The notes under the pieces were generated by a model. It saw nothing but the letters and a program-made list of their open reading frames with translations, was not told the origin of the DNA and did not search any database. From Priapulus caudatus (taxonomy: Eukaryota; Priapulida; Priapulimorpha; Priapulimorphida; Priapulidae), in assembly GCF_000485595.1 (NCBI RefSeq), contig NW_014577807.1:18607-63549 (forward strand): a stretch of 44,943 nucleotides of DNA. The letters run 5' to 3'. Positions 21,786 to 44,172 of this stretch are shown here, piece after piece. The number at the start of each line of letters is the position of its first letter. Positions within the stretch are counted from its first letter, which is position 1. A program made the translations under genes and the position numbers.

Positions 21786-24110
21786 TGTAGGCCAAAATGT
21801 AGACTATTCTGTAAAAAATATTGTATACGATATTGTGTACGAGGTATTATATTAATTAAATCATTAAGGTTTTATATATGTTGGGAAGATTTCACAGTTG
21901 ATTATTTTCAATTTTCTAATGCATGTAAAATATTATTTCTGATATTCAGAATGTAACAAAGGTGTCAAATGATGCAAGGTGAAATTGATTTTTCTGAAAT
22001 TCAGAATATGAAGATTTCATAGGGTGCAAGCTAGAGCTTCTTGAGTGTTGAGAAATCTCTAGCTTGTCGTAGTGCGTGGTGAGAGAAACGCGAATGGCAA
22101 TCATTTTGTTTATGTTAATTTTTGTCCTTGGAACTATTTGCAGGTCAGTGGCGTCAGCGTCACCCCTGTTCATGATCGAGCTTTATGAGATCGAGGTTGT
22201 TGTGATTGTTTCGTTGGCGGGTATTATTGGGGTTGCACTCCGTATCAGCATCTATAGCATTCTCTCCCTATGTTCTAAACTCTCATGACAGCAGACCAGT
22301 ATATTGTGTAAAGCTGGTCCAGAAAAATTGTCTTGTTGCTGTGTCCTCTGTTTGGGAAAATAGTTAAGTTATAGTTCAGTTGATTTGAGAAGGGTGTCCA
22401 GTAGGCAAAATTGGTTTCTCCTGACAATTTTTGTAAATATTTTAAGTGAAATAACAGCACATTATTAAACCAATCAAAACAAAATTACATTGATTTTTAA
22501 TGTGGAAAATGGCAAGACAATGTAGGAATAAACATATTTTTAGTCCGGGCCCGCCCCCGGCTAACGGCAAACAGACGATTCTTTTGGACCAGCCTTAACA
22601 ATGATTTATTAACACATTCATCCTGATGTAAGAATGTAGCAGCGATTTTAAGCCATTTATTAAATTACCTCCAACACTACTTACAATGGAGTAGAATTTC
22701 CTTTATAACATACACCTTAGTAGCGCATGGAGCACGCGCCTATACGCGTCCCCCTCACCGTTACGGCGGGGTGCAGTGGGATTCTTTATGCAGAGACAGG
22801 TAAAGTCGCCTAGCTGTGCTTTTATAGCGTCTCTATTGTTCACTGCCTAGTGTAAAGTACTGAAGACTATAGTTTGGTTCAACAGACCTGTGCTATAATT
22901 ACCAACCTGCGGGTTAACTCGCTTGCAGTGGCTTGCTGTCCCTTCTGCAGACTGACTATTATAGCATAAACTGGTAGTATATATCTGGTGTAATATTATT
23001 GCATAACAGTAAGTGTAATTATTGTGTATGATGAAAACTGTAAAAGACGGTAATAAAAAAAAGACGTTTTGTACGAAGTTGTTACTATTGGTTTCATTTT
23101 CAAATATTTTTCCAGCACGTACTTACTATTAAACCTAACGGCGACAATATACTGTTGAACTGTTGGCATTACTTTCACAGGTCCTACATGACCACTGCTC
23201 TAAAACTGCCCTGGCAAGCTTTCATATCTACATTGTTCTCTTCTTATTTGCTTCAAATTCCATGCTACCCTTTATGTTGCTTGATGCACCTAGTTATAAT
23301 GTCAAACAGCAGAATGTGGATGTGGTTATGTTATTATCAGGAGTGAATAATAATAGGGCATGTTAGTCGTAAAGATTGCTGCTATGAGAAGGAAAAACTC
23401 ATGCAAAACGTATGCAAACATTGGTTTCACAAATTGTCGTCAATGCAGGAATAACAGGTACAGGTACAATTTTTGTAATAGTTTAATATTTATTGGTGAA
23501 ATGTAGCAGATACATAGTCATCTGGTTGGACACCTCATTAAGATATGCAAAAATTTCCGCTTTACGCTGCTTTACCTTTAATAATCGAAAATCATTTGAA
23601 TTACGGCACAGTAATTTTGTCATTTCCTCGCTGCAATATTTAAATCTTAAAAAAGTCAAAGTTTGCAGTTGGTATGAATCACACAACTAAAAAACTAATC
23701 TCAAAGAATGATGGACCGTTATTCCTATGTAAACCGGGATACCCAGAGCAATCGCCTGCACAAAGAATAAATGAGAAATAAGGTGACATACACATACGAG
23801 TCACTAACGAGTGCATGGACATGCCGTGACGGATGTAAGTCTAGTCTCAAATAATATTGACACTAAAAAGTATCCGCCGATAAAATCTAGGATCTACGTA
23901 TGCAAATTCGAATGAGATACGACAAACTGCTACCCCACCACTTCCTCAACCTAAGCATTGAAGCTCATTCACAAAACTCCACCGAACTACCACACAAACC
24001 TACGACACCCCTAAATTTCGATCCTGGATGGGAAAACAAGCGCGTCTCGGGGAACAGGGGCGAGCGCCACATCCTCGATCGCATAAGCGAAGGTGCAGGT
24101 GCACGCTCGC

Positions 24111-24480
24111 AAAACAAGCGCGCGTCTCGCGGGTTCGTCCCGCCTCCGATTGCAGACGAAGACGCCGCGCGCGCACACGCAAAAACAAGCGCGCATCTCA
24201 CGAGTTGTCCAGCCCCCGATCGCAGACGAAGAGATGCCACGCGCGCACTCGCAAAACAAGCGCGCGTCTCGCGGGTTCGTCCCGCCTCCGATTGCAGACG
24301 AAGACGCCGCGCGCGCACACGCAAAAACAAGCGCGCATCTCACGAGTTGTCCAGCCCCCGATCGCAGACGAAGAGATGCCACGCGCGCACTCGCAAAACA
24401 AGCGCGCGTCTCGCGGGTTCGTCCCGCCTCCGATTGCAGACGAAGACGCCGCGCGCGCACACGCAAAAACAAGCGCGCGT
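24111..24480. repeat. 142-bp tandem array built of two 71-bp halves, abutting the DIABLO stop
   Basis: Units begin aaaacaagcgcgcgtctcgc at 24111, 24253 and 24395, the last one partial. Each 142-bp unit has two diverged 71-bp halves (cgcctccgattgcagacg / agcccccgatcgcagacg). A degenerate copy precedes it at 24033. It probably forms the DIABLO 3' UTR. All frames stay open, giving spurious long ORFs. Confidence 0.92.
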
Positions 24481-24481
24481 C

Positions 24482-25216
24482 TCACTGGTCGTCGTCGCTG
24501 CTGGCCGTCCTCGCGTCGGCGCCGTCGCCACGGCGATTGCGACTCCGCGCGTTCCTCCGCCGCTCCTCGTGCCGCGACTCCGCCTCGATGCTGAGCGCGT
24601 GCGTGTGCGTCAGCTGCACCTCGGCGTCTTGGCTCGCCGACTTGGCGTCGCGCACGAGCTGCTGCGCCGACAGCAGCCGCTCGGCAGCCATGACGGCCGA
24701 CAGGTCGGCGCCGGCGGAGTGTGCGACGTCGATCGCGGCCTGCACGAGCCGCGTCACCGAGTCCATGAGCACCTCGAGCTGCGTGACGCGCGCCTTGCGC
24801 TCGTGCGCGTCCGTCCGCATGATGATCATGTCCTGCCAGAGGGCGCTCTCTACGCCCGAGTAGGCGAGCACGGCAAAGTGCTCGTGCATGAGCCCGACGA
24901 GCCCGAACACGGTCTGCGCGTACGACTTGTGCGCCTGCACGAGCGCGATCGTCGTCTGCGAGAGCACGGCCGAGACGGCGTCGACGTTCACGGCGACCGC
25001 GTTGCGCACGAGCGCCTCGCTCGTCATCGCGCCCGCGTCATCCTGCAGCTCGACCGCCACCGCCGCCGCCGCGATGCACACGCCAGGGAGCGCCAGCAGT
25101 CGCCCAGCACGGCGCGCGAACGCCCACGCGGTGACGGCGGCGCCGTGTTTCGTCGATCCCCGGGCGTGGGCGGAGGCGGCGAGGCGCGCCGATGCCGTGC
25201 ACGCGCGTCGCAGCAT
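24482..25216 (-). CDS. DIABLO: DIABLO/SMAC homologue (mitochondrial IAP antagonist)
   Basis: 244 residues (human 239). After mitochondrial import and cleavage, SMAC exposes an IAP-binding N-terminus that relieves caspase inhibition. Seen: a Arg/Ala-rich, acid-free presequence (MLRRACTASARLAASAHARG...), then AVAVELQDDAGAMTSEAL at 52-69. This aligns without gaps to the human stretch from the mature N-terminus (AVPI) to SSEAL, putting AVAV on AVPI. It is followed by LSQTTIALVQAHKSYAQTVF and a helical, heptad-like body that ends in an acidic SSDDDQ tail. The start is the first real ATG; the frame is open further upstream, but only from a GTG. A good acceptor (ctctgtgttgcag) ends 12 nt before the ATG. 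There is no intron in the coding region. It lies 368 bp downstream of MLST8, on the same strand. Assignment is by residue pattern, not by a search. Confidence 0.9.
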   Translation of the reverse strand: MLRRACTASARLAASAHARGSTKHGAAVTAWAFARRAGRLLALPGVCIAAAAVAVELQDDAGAMTSEALVRNAVAVNVDAVSAVLSQTTIALVQAHKSYAQTVFGLVGLMHEHFAVLAYSGVESALWQDMIIMRTDAHERKARVTQLEVLMDSVTRLVQAAIDVAHSAGADLSAVMAAERLLSAQQLVRDAKSASQDAEVQLTHTHALSIEAESRHEERRRNARSRNRRGDGADARTASSDDDQ

Positions 25217-25584
25217 GTTGCCGGTGTCCTGCAACACAGAGGAGCGGGAGTCACCACTACGCAAGGAGCAGGCCCCCACCCGGCGGAGGCTGACCGCAGA
25301 GAGGCGCCGCCCTCTGGTGGTTAATGAGGCCACGCCCACTAACTCTCGCGCGCACGCTCGAACGTTAGTGACCAACACGCGCGCGCGCGCACACGCACAC
25401 GACAGCAGCTACCACTACCGTTTAACCGACATGGTTAGTAGAGAGTTAGCAGCAACCGCGCTGTAATCACGCGACCATCATACACCGCGTTGCAAGCCGC
25501 GTCTGCCTGCCGTCCGGCGTAAGTTCGAATCAATCGCAGGTACGTCCGCAACGGCGGCGACCTCTGATCGACCCCCCGCGTGCT
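25217..25584 (-). other. MLST8-DIABLO intercistronic spacer
   Basis: 368 bp, GC-rich. On the minus strand I see no AATAAA or ATTAAA between the MLST8 stop and DIABLO. A pyrimidine tract followed by ttgcag ends at 25229, giving a 12-nt leader before the DIABLO ATG. A run of alternating CG/CA lies at 25376-25401. Confidence 0.6.
25229..25250 (-). promoter_or_regulatory. Candidate splice acceptor just upstream of DIABLO ATG
   Basis: Minus strand reads ctcctctgtgttgcag then GACACCGGCAAC then ATG. It could be the end of a 5'-UTR intron or a trans-splice acceptor. The sequence alone cannot separate the two. Confidence 0.5.
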
Positions 25585-26547
25585 CTAGGCCAATCCGTCG
25601 CTGAACGCGAGCGCCACTATCGCCTTCTGGTGGCCGTTGTACTCGCGCTTCACGTCGCCGCCCTCGACGCTCCACAGCCGCGCGACGTTGTCCGACGACG
25701 CCGTGAAGATGTACTGCGAGTCGCCGCTGAACGCGCAGTCCCACACCCAGCGCTGGTTCGCGCACTTCAGCTCCGTCATGAGCCCGAAGTCGGCCGTCTT
25801 CCAGATGCGCGTCGTCTGGTCGGCGGACGTCGTCGCGAGCAGCGTCGAGTCGGGGCTGAAGCGGCAGCGCAGCGCGTAGCGACGGTGCGCCTCGATCTTC
25901 GTCTTCGGGCGCGCCTGCGTGCACGCGGCTGCCGCGGCGCCGCTCGACGGCCCGCTCAGCGTCCACACGTAGCAGTTGCCGCGGTTGTTCACCGACGCGA
26001 GGTACGATCCCTCGGGGTCGACGCTCACCGACGTGATGCTCGCGTCCGCCTCGGGAACAAGCTGCTCGTTGTGGTCGGTGCGCAGGTCCCAGAAGTGGAT
26101 CGAGCCGCTCTGGTCGCCGACGATCAGCTCGCCCTGGTTCGGGTGTATGAGCACGCAGCTGACGGGCGCGTTCACCTGGAAGATACGCTGGCACTGCAGG
26201 TTGCGCGCGCGCAGGTCCCAGATGCGCGCGCTGCAGTCCTCCCCGCCCGTGAACATCCACTTGCCCTCCTCGTGGAACCCGACGGCGGTGACGTTCTTCG
26301 AGACGCCCTCGTAGTTGACGACGGGGTTCGCGTTGCCCGACGCGACGTCGTACATGCGGATGTGCTGGTGGCCGGCGACGGCAACAGTCTGCCGGTCCGG
26401 CGTCACCTCGAGCGCGTTCACCTGCGAGTCGGGGTGCTGCACGGTGCGGTGGCAGATGCCGCTGTGCGCCTGCCAGAAGCGGATCGTGTGGTCGTAGCCG
26501 CCCGTTGCGAGGATCACCTGGTCCGCGAGCGCCCCGCCCCCCGTCAT
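25585..26547 (-). CDS. MLST8: MLST8 (GbetaL/LST8), WD-repeat subunit of TORC1 and TORC2
   Basis: 320 residues (human 326). Seven-bladed WD propeller that binds the TOR kinase domain in both complexes. Seen: [99 protein letters not shown] and [18 protein letters not shown], in the family order. Start chosen at 26547: the longer open frame (to 26619) begins with GTG, and this ATG gives the family's usual N-terminus. An Ala-rich insert ([12 protein letters not shown]) replaces the usual loop before PKTKI. The coding region is one exon, unlike the many-exon genes on either side, so intron loss or an old retrocopy is possible; no poly(A) remnant is evident. Confidence 0.96.
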   Translation of the reverse strand: MTGGGALADQVILATGGYDHTIRFWQAHSGICHRTVQHPDSQVNALEVTPDRQTVAVAGHQHIRMYDVASGNANPVVNYEGVSKNVTAVGFHEEGKWMFTGGEDCSARIWDLRARNLQCQRIFQVNAPVSCVLIHPNQGELIVGDQSGSIHFWDLRTDHNEQLVPEADASITSVSVDPEGSYLASVNNRGNCYVWTLSGPSSGAAAAACTQARPKTKIEAHRRYALRCRFSPDSTLLATTSADQTTRIWKTADFGLMTELKCANQRWVWDCAFSGDSQYIFTASSDNVARLWSVEGGDVKREYNGHQKAIVALAFSDGLA

Positions 26548-26552
26548 TGTCG

Positions 26553-26578
26553 CTGCGCCGCGAGGTTTTAGTATAACA
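26553..26578 (-). promoter_or_regulatory. Weak splice acceptor just upstream of MLST8 ATG
   Basis: Minus strand reads tgttatactaaaacctcgcg, gcgcag, then CGACA and ATG. TACTAAAAC resembles a branch-point consensus, but the tract before AG is GC-rich and poor in pyrimidines. Confidence 0.3.
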
Positions 26579-27138
26579 CACGCTAACGAGAATCCTCTAG
26601 GGTACCTAGAGGTCGTCACCTGTGATGTCCTTCGCTGCCGAGAAGCGCGGGCTGGTGGTCTACCTCTGCTGGAAGCTAGAAGAGAAAGAGCAGCAATGTG
26701 TCAGTAACTATTGCATCCATCAGATGTTTTTCCCACAAAAAATACTATCTTCAGTATATGATGTATATATGTATGTCAGTCATAATCATGTATTTGTATT
26801 TGAATTACATGCAATAAATATTTAATAAGAATTTAATAATATTAGTATTATATAGGCGTGTACCGGTTCGTTGTGTCAGTAATAGGACAGACACTACAGA
26901 CACCCTATAGTCCGACCAGCTGGTATATCTTCCTGTCCACCGACTGCCTCACAAACTGACCTGGTGCCCAACGTGGGACACAAACCTATGACACTGCGAT
27001 TATGAGTCTCATGCTCTAACTAAGTTAGCCAGATGATTCACCATACATCTTCACCGCAACCCTACTCTAGCTCTAACCTAATGCAGGGTGCTACAAAAAA
27101 AAACTTCCAGCCAACTGATGTCGTAATATTTACATACA

Positions 27139-27705
27139 AGCCTCGTTCACACGAGACCTCGTATTTCTGAAATACCGGATTTGCGAAATACCGTATCTGA
27201 GACAAATACGCGGCCGAGCGTTCACACGCTGATTCGCGGCTCCAGAAATACGGTATTTGCGAAATACCGAATCTGAGACAAATACGCGGCCGAGCGTTCA
27301 CACGCTGATTCGCGGCTCCAGAAATACAGTATTTGCGAACTGCGAGCGGCTTTAAACAATCAAGCGAACAATGCAAAATAAACAATGCAATGCGCACCAA
27401 CTGCCGATAAAATACGTAGACTGGTCCGCGCTCGACAGTTCCACTCGCGTTACACTAGAACTGTCGAGCGCGGACCAGTCTATAAAATACGCGGCTTCAG
27501 AAATCCGGTATTTAGCGTTCACACGAGGAAATGCGCGGTCCAAGAAATCCGGTATTTCTCAAGCACGGCAAATTATTCGGGGTCTGGGAAGCCTCGTATT
27601 TACATGAAATACCGGATCTGTTTAGATACCGTATTTCTTGGGCCTCGTATTTTGCCTCGTGTGATCGCTAAATACCGGATTTCTTGCTACGTGTGAACGC
27701 GGGCT
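27139..27705. mobile_element. Complex inverted-repeat element with internal palindrome and 76-bp tandem
   Basis: Ends AGCCTCGTTCACACG and CGTGTGAACGCGGGCT. Many GAAATACCGGAT/ATCCGGTATTTC motifs in both directions. A 76-bp direct repeat (27183 and 27259) and a perfect 25-bp-armed palindrome (27417-27441 with 27458-27482). No transposase frame and no clear target duplication. Confidence 0.8.
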
Positions 27706-27949
27706 ACACTCTGTCAACTTACCACATCACATAGAAAAAACCTCAAAACATCGCAATCCAATAAAAATGTATGCTATGTTTGACTATATTTTCTTTTTCC
27801 TTTTTTTAAACGAAGAGCTAGCTTTTATATTTTAGTTTTACAACATCGGAAATACGTCCATATAAAGTCAGGGTACGGTGGGACAATGCAGGGTATGCAG
27901 CGACATATCTTATACTCCGCATAGTACCCCGAGGTACTTTCCGATATAT

Positions 27950-28003
27950 TGAACCGTACCCAGGGTACCCTCCGATAATACCCTGGGGGACATAGACCCT
28001 ATC
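27950..28003. mobile_element. Truncated end of the CTATGTCCCCC MITE
   Basis: Ends TACCCTGGGGGACATAGACC, matching the terminal repeat of the two intronic copies. The other end is not clear. Confidence 0.75.
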
Positions 28004-28714
28004 AACTCCTGTAATCTGTATATATATGGCAGATCCTAAAATGCTACATTAGGCTTGAATCCGTTTTTCAACTTCTAGTGATATCACTGTAAGTTACTGT
28101 GAGCAGTAAGTGTTACCAGGAACACACATTGGCATGCCATATCAGAGCCTACTGAATTCAATAATAAAAAGATTAAATAAACACGCAATGTGTTTCGCTA
28201 CTCTCTTTCACCTATTACTAATAATGTAAATGCCGTTCAAATGAACACTCTTAGTATAGTGCCAGTGTTGTCAGCTCGCAACAAGCCAAGGGGAAGTACG
28301 GGTATAGATAGAAACAATAACATGCAATGATAAGCAGTGACGTAGGTACCCCATCAGTGCATCACAGCCAGACATTCAGAGGACAAGAGCCAAAGGCAAA
28401 GTCGAGGACGAGGGTCGGCTACTGCCACTGGCTACTGGCTATAGAAACCTACCAAGCCTGGACCCCAGCGAACACGCAGTAAGAACAGTCAGAAACTTCA
28501 AACAGTGCGAGTCAACACCGAAGAGTTTCACCATTCATTCTTTCCGAGAACTATTCAACAGTGAAACCATCGTACTGAGGCCGAGATAGACCTTATCTCA
28601 ATATCTGTTCCACTGCCACTAACGACAACATCTAAGCGCACACCTCACTGCGTTATTATCCACGTAACCGTGGGCTACGCAGTAAGCTATCCAGATCCAG
28701 ATCCAGCTAGGTCC

Positions 28715-28836
28715 ACAGGCCCTTGGAGGCTCAAGTTTCAAGAAGAGTATAACTCACTATAAGTAATATAACTTATAAGTGTCTAGATAGTGATCGAGTT
28801 ATACTCTTCTTGAAACTTGAGCCTCCAAGGGCCTGT
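28715..28836. mobile_element. Snapback element: perfect 41-bp arms, 40-bp loop, 9-bp target duplication
   Basis: The left arm (28715-28755) starts ACAGGCCCTTGG; the right arm (28796-28836) is its exact reverse complement. GCTAGGTCC directly flanks both sides (28706-28714, 28837-28845). No coding capacity. Confidence 0.9.
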
Positions 28837-29542
28837 GCTAGGTCCTACTCTAGCCCGAACAGGCTGTGCGACGGATTGTCTATACAATATTGCTATATTA
28901 CTATAAAAGACGGATTGTCTATAGAATATTGTGGTAGGCCTGTTCTAACCCTAGCATTGTAGCAATAGGGCCTACCGTTTCTTGGAGCTAGGTCCGACTC
29001 CTACTCCTACTCCTAGGATACGATCGGTCAAATAAACAATAAATATTCTCAAATGGTTTATCTTGCACTCTCTTGTTTATGTGTATATTTCACCTAATTA
29101 TATCTATAGAACAGGATTGTATTATTAGTAAAACTAAATTACTAAAGTAACATCCAAGTACACATCAGTTGACGAACCTTCCACACCAAGAAGCAAGATA
29201 TACAAGGAGATGACGCGGATTGGTCATGTACTTGTGACGCCACAGACGCCATTTTAGATTAAAGTTTTACATTGCAGAAGTGTTCACTGTGTGCGTCTGA
29301 ACGTTTGGAATAAACATATAGGAGAAAATATAGGAAATTAACATATATATAAACATACCCTATGGAATAAACATATATGATATGGGTGTTTTTATAATTT
29401 TAAAAATTACAATATAATATTATATTGCAGAGATAAGTGGCATCATATACCGGGTACGTGTATGCAATGTAGAAGTGACGTAAGAAGGCTATAATTATGT
29501 TCATTACTTTATTTTTTCAATTTAATATCGTGAATACTATTA

Positions 29543-29629
29543 GGCTTCCTCCGCACTACGAGCCTTTAGGATGATTAACATTTGACTATAATGTTAATCA
29601 TCCTGATGGCTCGTGGTGGGGAGGAAGCC
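29543..29629. other. 87-nt imperfect hairpin
   Basis: GGCTTCCTCC...AGGATGATTAACATT pairs with AATGTTAATCATCCT...GGAGGAAGCC, with two internal mismatched bulges and a 7-nt loop. Could be a small MITE or a transcribed hairpin; nothing in sequence decides. Confidence 0.6.
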
Positions 29630-29812
29630 GCAGCGTCTAGTAGTCACCATTGCTGGCGTGGAGATTATAGCAGCTTTAGCGTGGTAAACGTGGTAGACGC
29701 GTGGTAGATTTAGATGACCACCTTGAGCCTTGAGGTACCCTTGAGCTTCCCAACAACGTGAGTGCGTGCACATTTCGCCGGTGCGTCCTGTGTGAATATA
29801 CTTACATTATAC

Positions 29813-29908
29813 CAGGAGTAGATAATAGGGAAATTATCTATTATCTCCCTATTATCTATCTATTATATCCCTATTATCTATCTATTATCTCCCTATTATA
29901 TACTCCTG
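29813..29908. mobile_element. AT-rich palindromic micro-element (CAGGAGTA ends)
   Basis: CAGGAGTAGATAATAGGGA at the left and a near reverse complement ending TACTCCTG at the right. ATTATAC flanks both sides (29806-29812, 29909-29915). The inside is a TATCTCCCTATTATCTATC tandem. Confidence 0.75.
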
Positions 29909-30974
29909 ATTATACCCTGATTATACGTACGCACCGTTCCATCACCGGAACTGGCCCATCTACCGGTTCCTAACTCTTTCTCAATTTATTCTGTCTCTCT
30001 GTCTGGTCTGTATACGTGTTTATAGTCACTGTGCTGTGGGGTTGCCACTATGTGTATCAAAAGCTAATAATACCTCGCCTCGTAATTATTATTAGCTGTT
30101 GATGTGTATGGCGAACTATGCGTCTTCATCGCGTGTTCACCGCGTCCTCGTGCGGCGCGTAGCGCGGATGGCTGCGTACGCGCGGTACCCATAGGAACGT
30201 GTACACAAATATGTGTAGTGGCAGGTGTAAATTTTCCGTGTGCATATCGTCTTTATTGACCGCCCGGGTCTAGAGTACTAGTACTATTGCGTCTTGTGGT
30301 ATATACGGCTATATCTCCCCGCTGGCGTTACGTGCTAGTACTGTAGTGAGTGCTGTGTCTATTTAGTTAGTGGTGCGCAGTCGAGGTCGGGAATAAAACG
30401 TAGCTAGACGATGCAGGCGCCTAGCGTGCATGGCGGGAAAAGTCCACGAAGTATCAGCATGAATGCGACATTCTCGCCATCGCTGGGAGCAGGTCTCGCT
30501 CTCCCTCATCTCAGAAACGAGCGAGAAGGTAGTGATGGTATGCCAGAAAGGTGAGCGAACATGGCAGATATAGAGCGCATGGATATAGGAGTACGTGGTC
30601 TACACGAGGCTTCATAATTATAGACTATAGTGGGGTAGTGCAGCTATAGTTCTCTTGCTTACCGCCGCCCTTCACGCTGCCATACGCTACCACTACGCAT
30701 ACCTGTCGTCGAGCTATAATGAATGGCAGAGCTAGCTTTTTGCTTGCTGTTTTGGCTTGGGAGTTTTTATTATGTAATATTACTGTCTTGTGTTTATTTC
30801 TTACTACGCGCCTGCGCGACGTGCCGGATTTTTGCATCATTCCTTGATATACGGAAAGTCTGATGCGGAAGTTGATATGCGTATATGAAGCCCAATGGAT
30901 ATAACGTGTAGGAAAAAAAAATTCGCGTACCGGTCGGCAATTATTTCGCTGAAGTTTATATAAACGCACGTAAT

Positions 30975-31155
30975 TAAGCACGCACGCACACGCAAGCACG
31001 CAGACACGCACGCACGCATGCTGACGTGCACACAAACGCGCGCGGGTGTGTGTGTGCTTGCGTGTGCGTGCGCGCTTTCGTGCGTGCGCGCGCGCGCGTG
31101 TGTGTATGCGAACGTATACGTACATACGTGCGATTGTGCGTGCGCGCGCCACATT
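30975..31155. repeat. CA/CG alternating tract
   Basis: Long (CACG)n/(GTGC)n tract that switches strand bias in the middle, about 100 bp upstream of WD exon 1. Confidence 0.85.
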
Positions 31156-31252
31156 TTTTCACAAAACGGCAGAACTCGGGATAGACACAAATAGAAGTTC
31201 AACAAGGGTACACACCTCTCTTATTTTATTTAGAGAGTTTCATCTTGAGGAT

Positions 31253-44172
<12,920 letters not shown>

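Larger units (their letters stand above)
19858..24110 (+). other. SLC6 3' flank and intergenic DNA (4.2 kb)
   Basis: Just after the stop a G-rich degenerate tandem (gcgcggaggggag) spans 19898-20110. Then come a MITE (20543-20876) and an 18-bp tandem (21695-21785). No canonical AATAAA within 2 kb of the SLC6 stop. No gene recognised; short open frames lack domains. Confidence 0.55.
26553..31230. other. Intergenic region between divergent MLST8 and the EF-hand/WD gene
   Basis: 4.7 kb without a recognisable gene. Dense in inverted repeats (27139-27705, 28715-28836, 29543-29629, 29813-29908), with a MITE end at about 27950-28003 and a CA/CG tract before the WD gene. Any promoter of either gene would lie here, but I see no convincing core element. 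Confidence 0.6.

Noticed and set aside
24111-24480. tRNA-like or CRISPR-like reading of the GGTTCGTCCC motif in the 142-bp array
   Set aside because: The motif resembles a T-arm only superficially; no acceptor stem or D-arm, and direct tandem units without unique spacers are not a CRISPR array.
23900-25324. 474-residue open frame on the plus strand
   Set aside because: Made of the 142-bp repeat (open in every frame) followed by the antisense of DIABLO; Arg/His/Ala-rich without domain.
25478-26581. Long open frames overlapping MLST8 (minus 25478-26581; plus 25630-26571)
   Set aside because: GC-rich shadow frames. The MLST8 frame carries the WD motifs in correct order.
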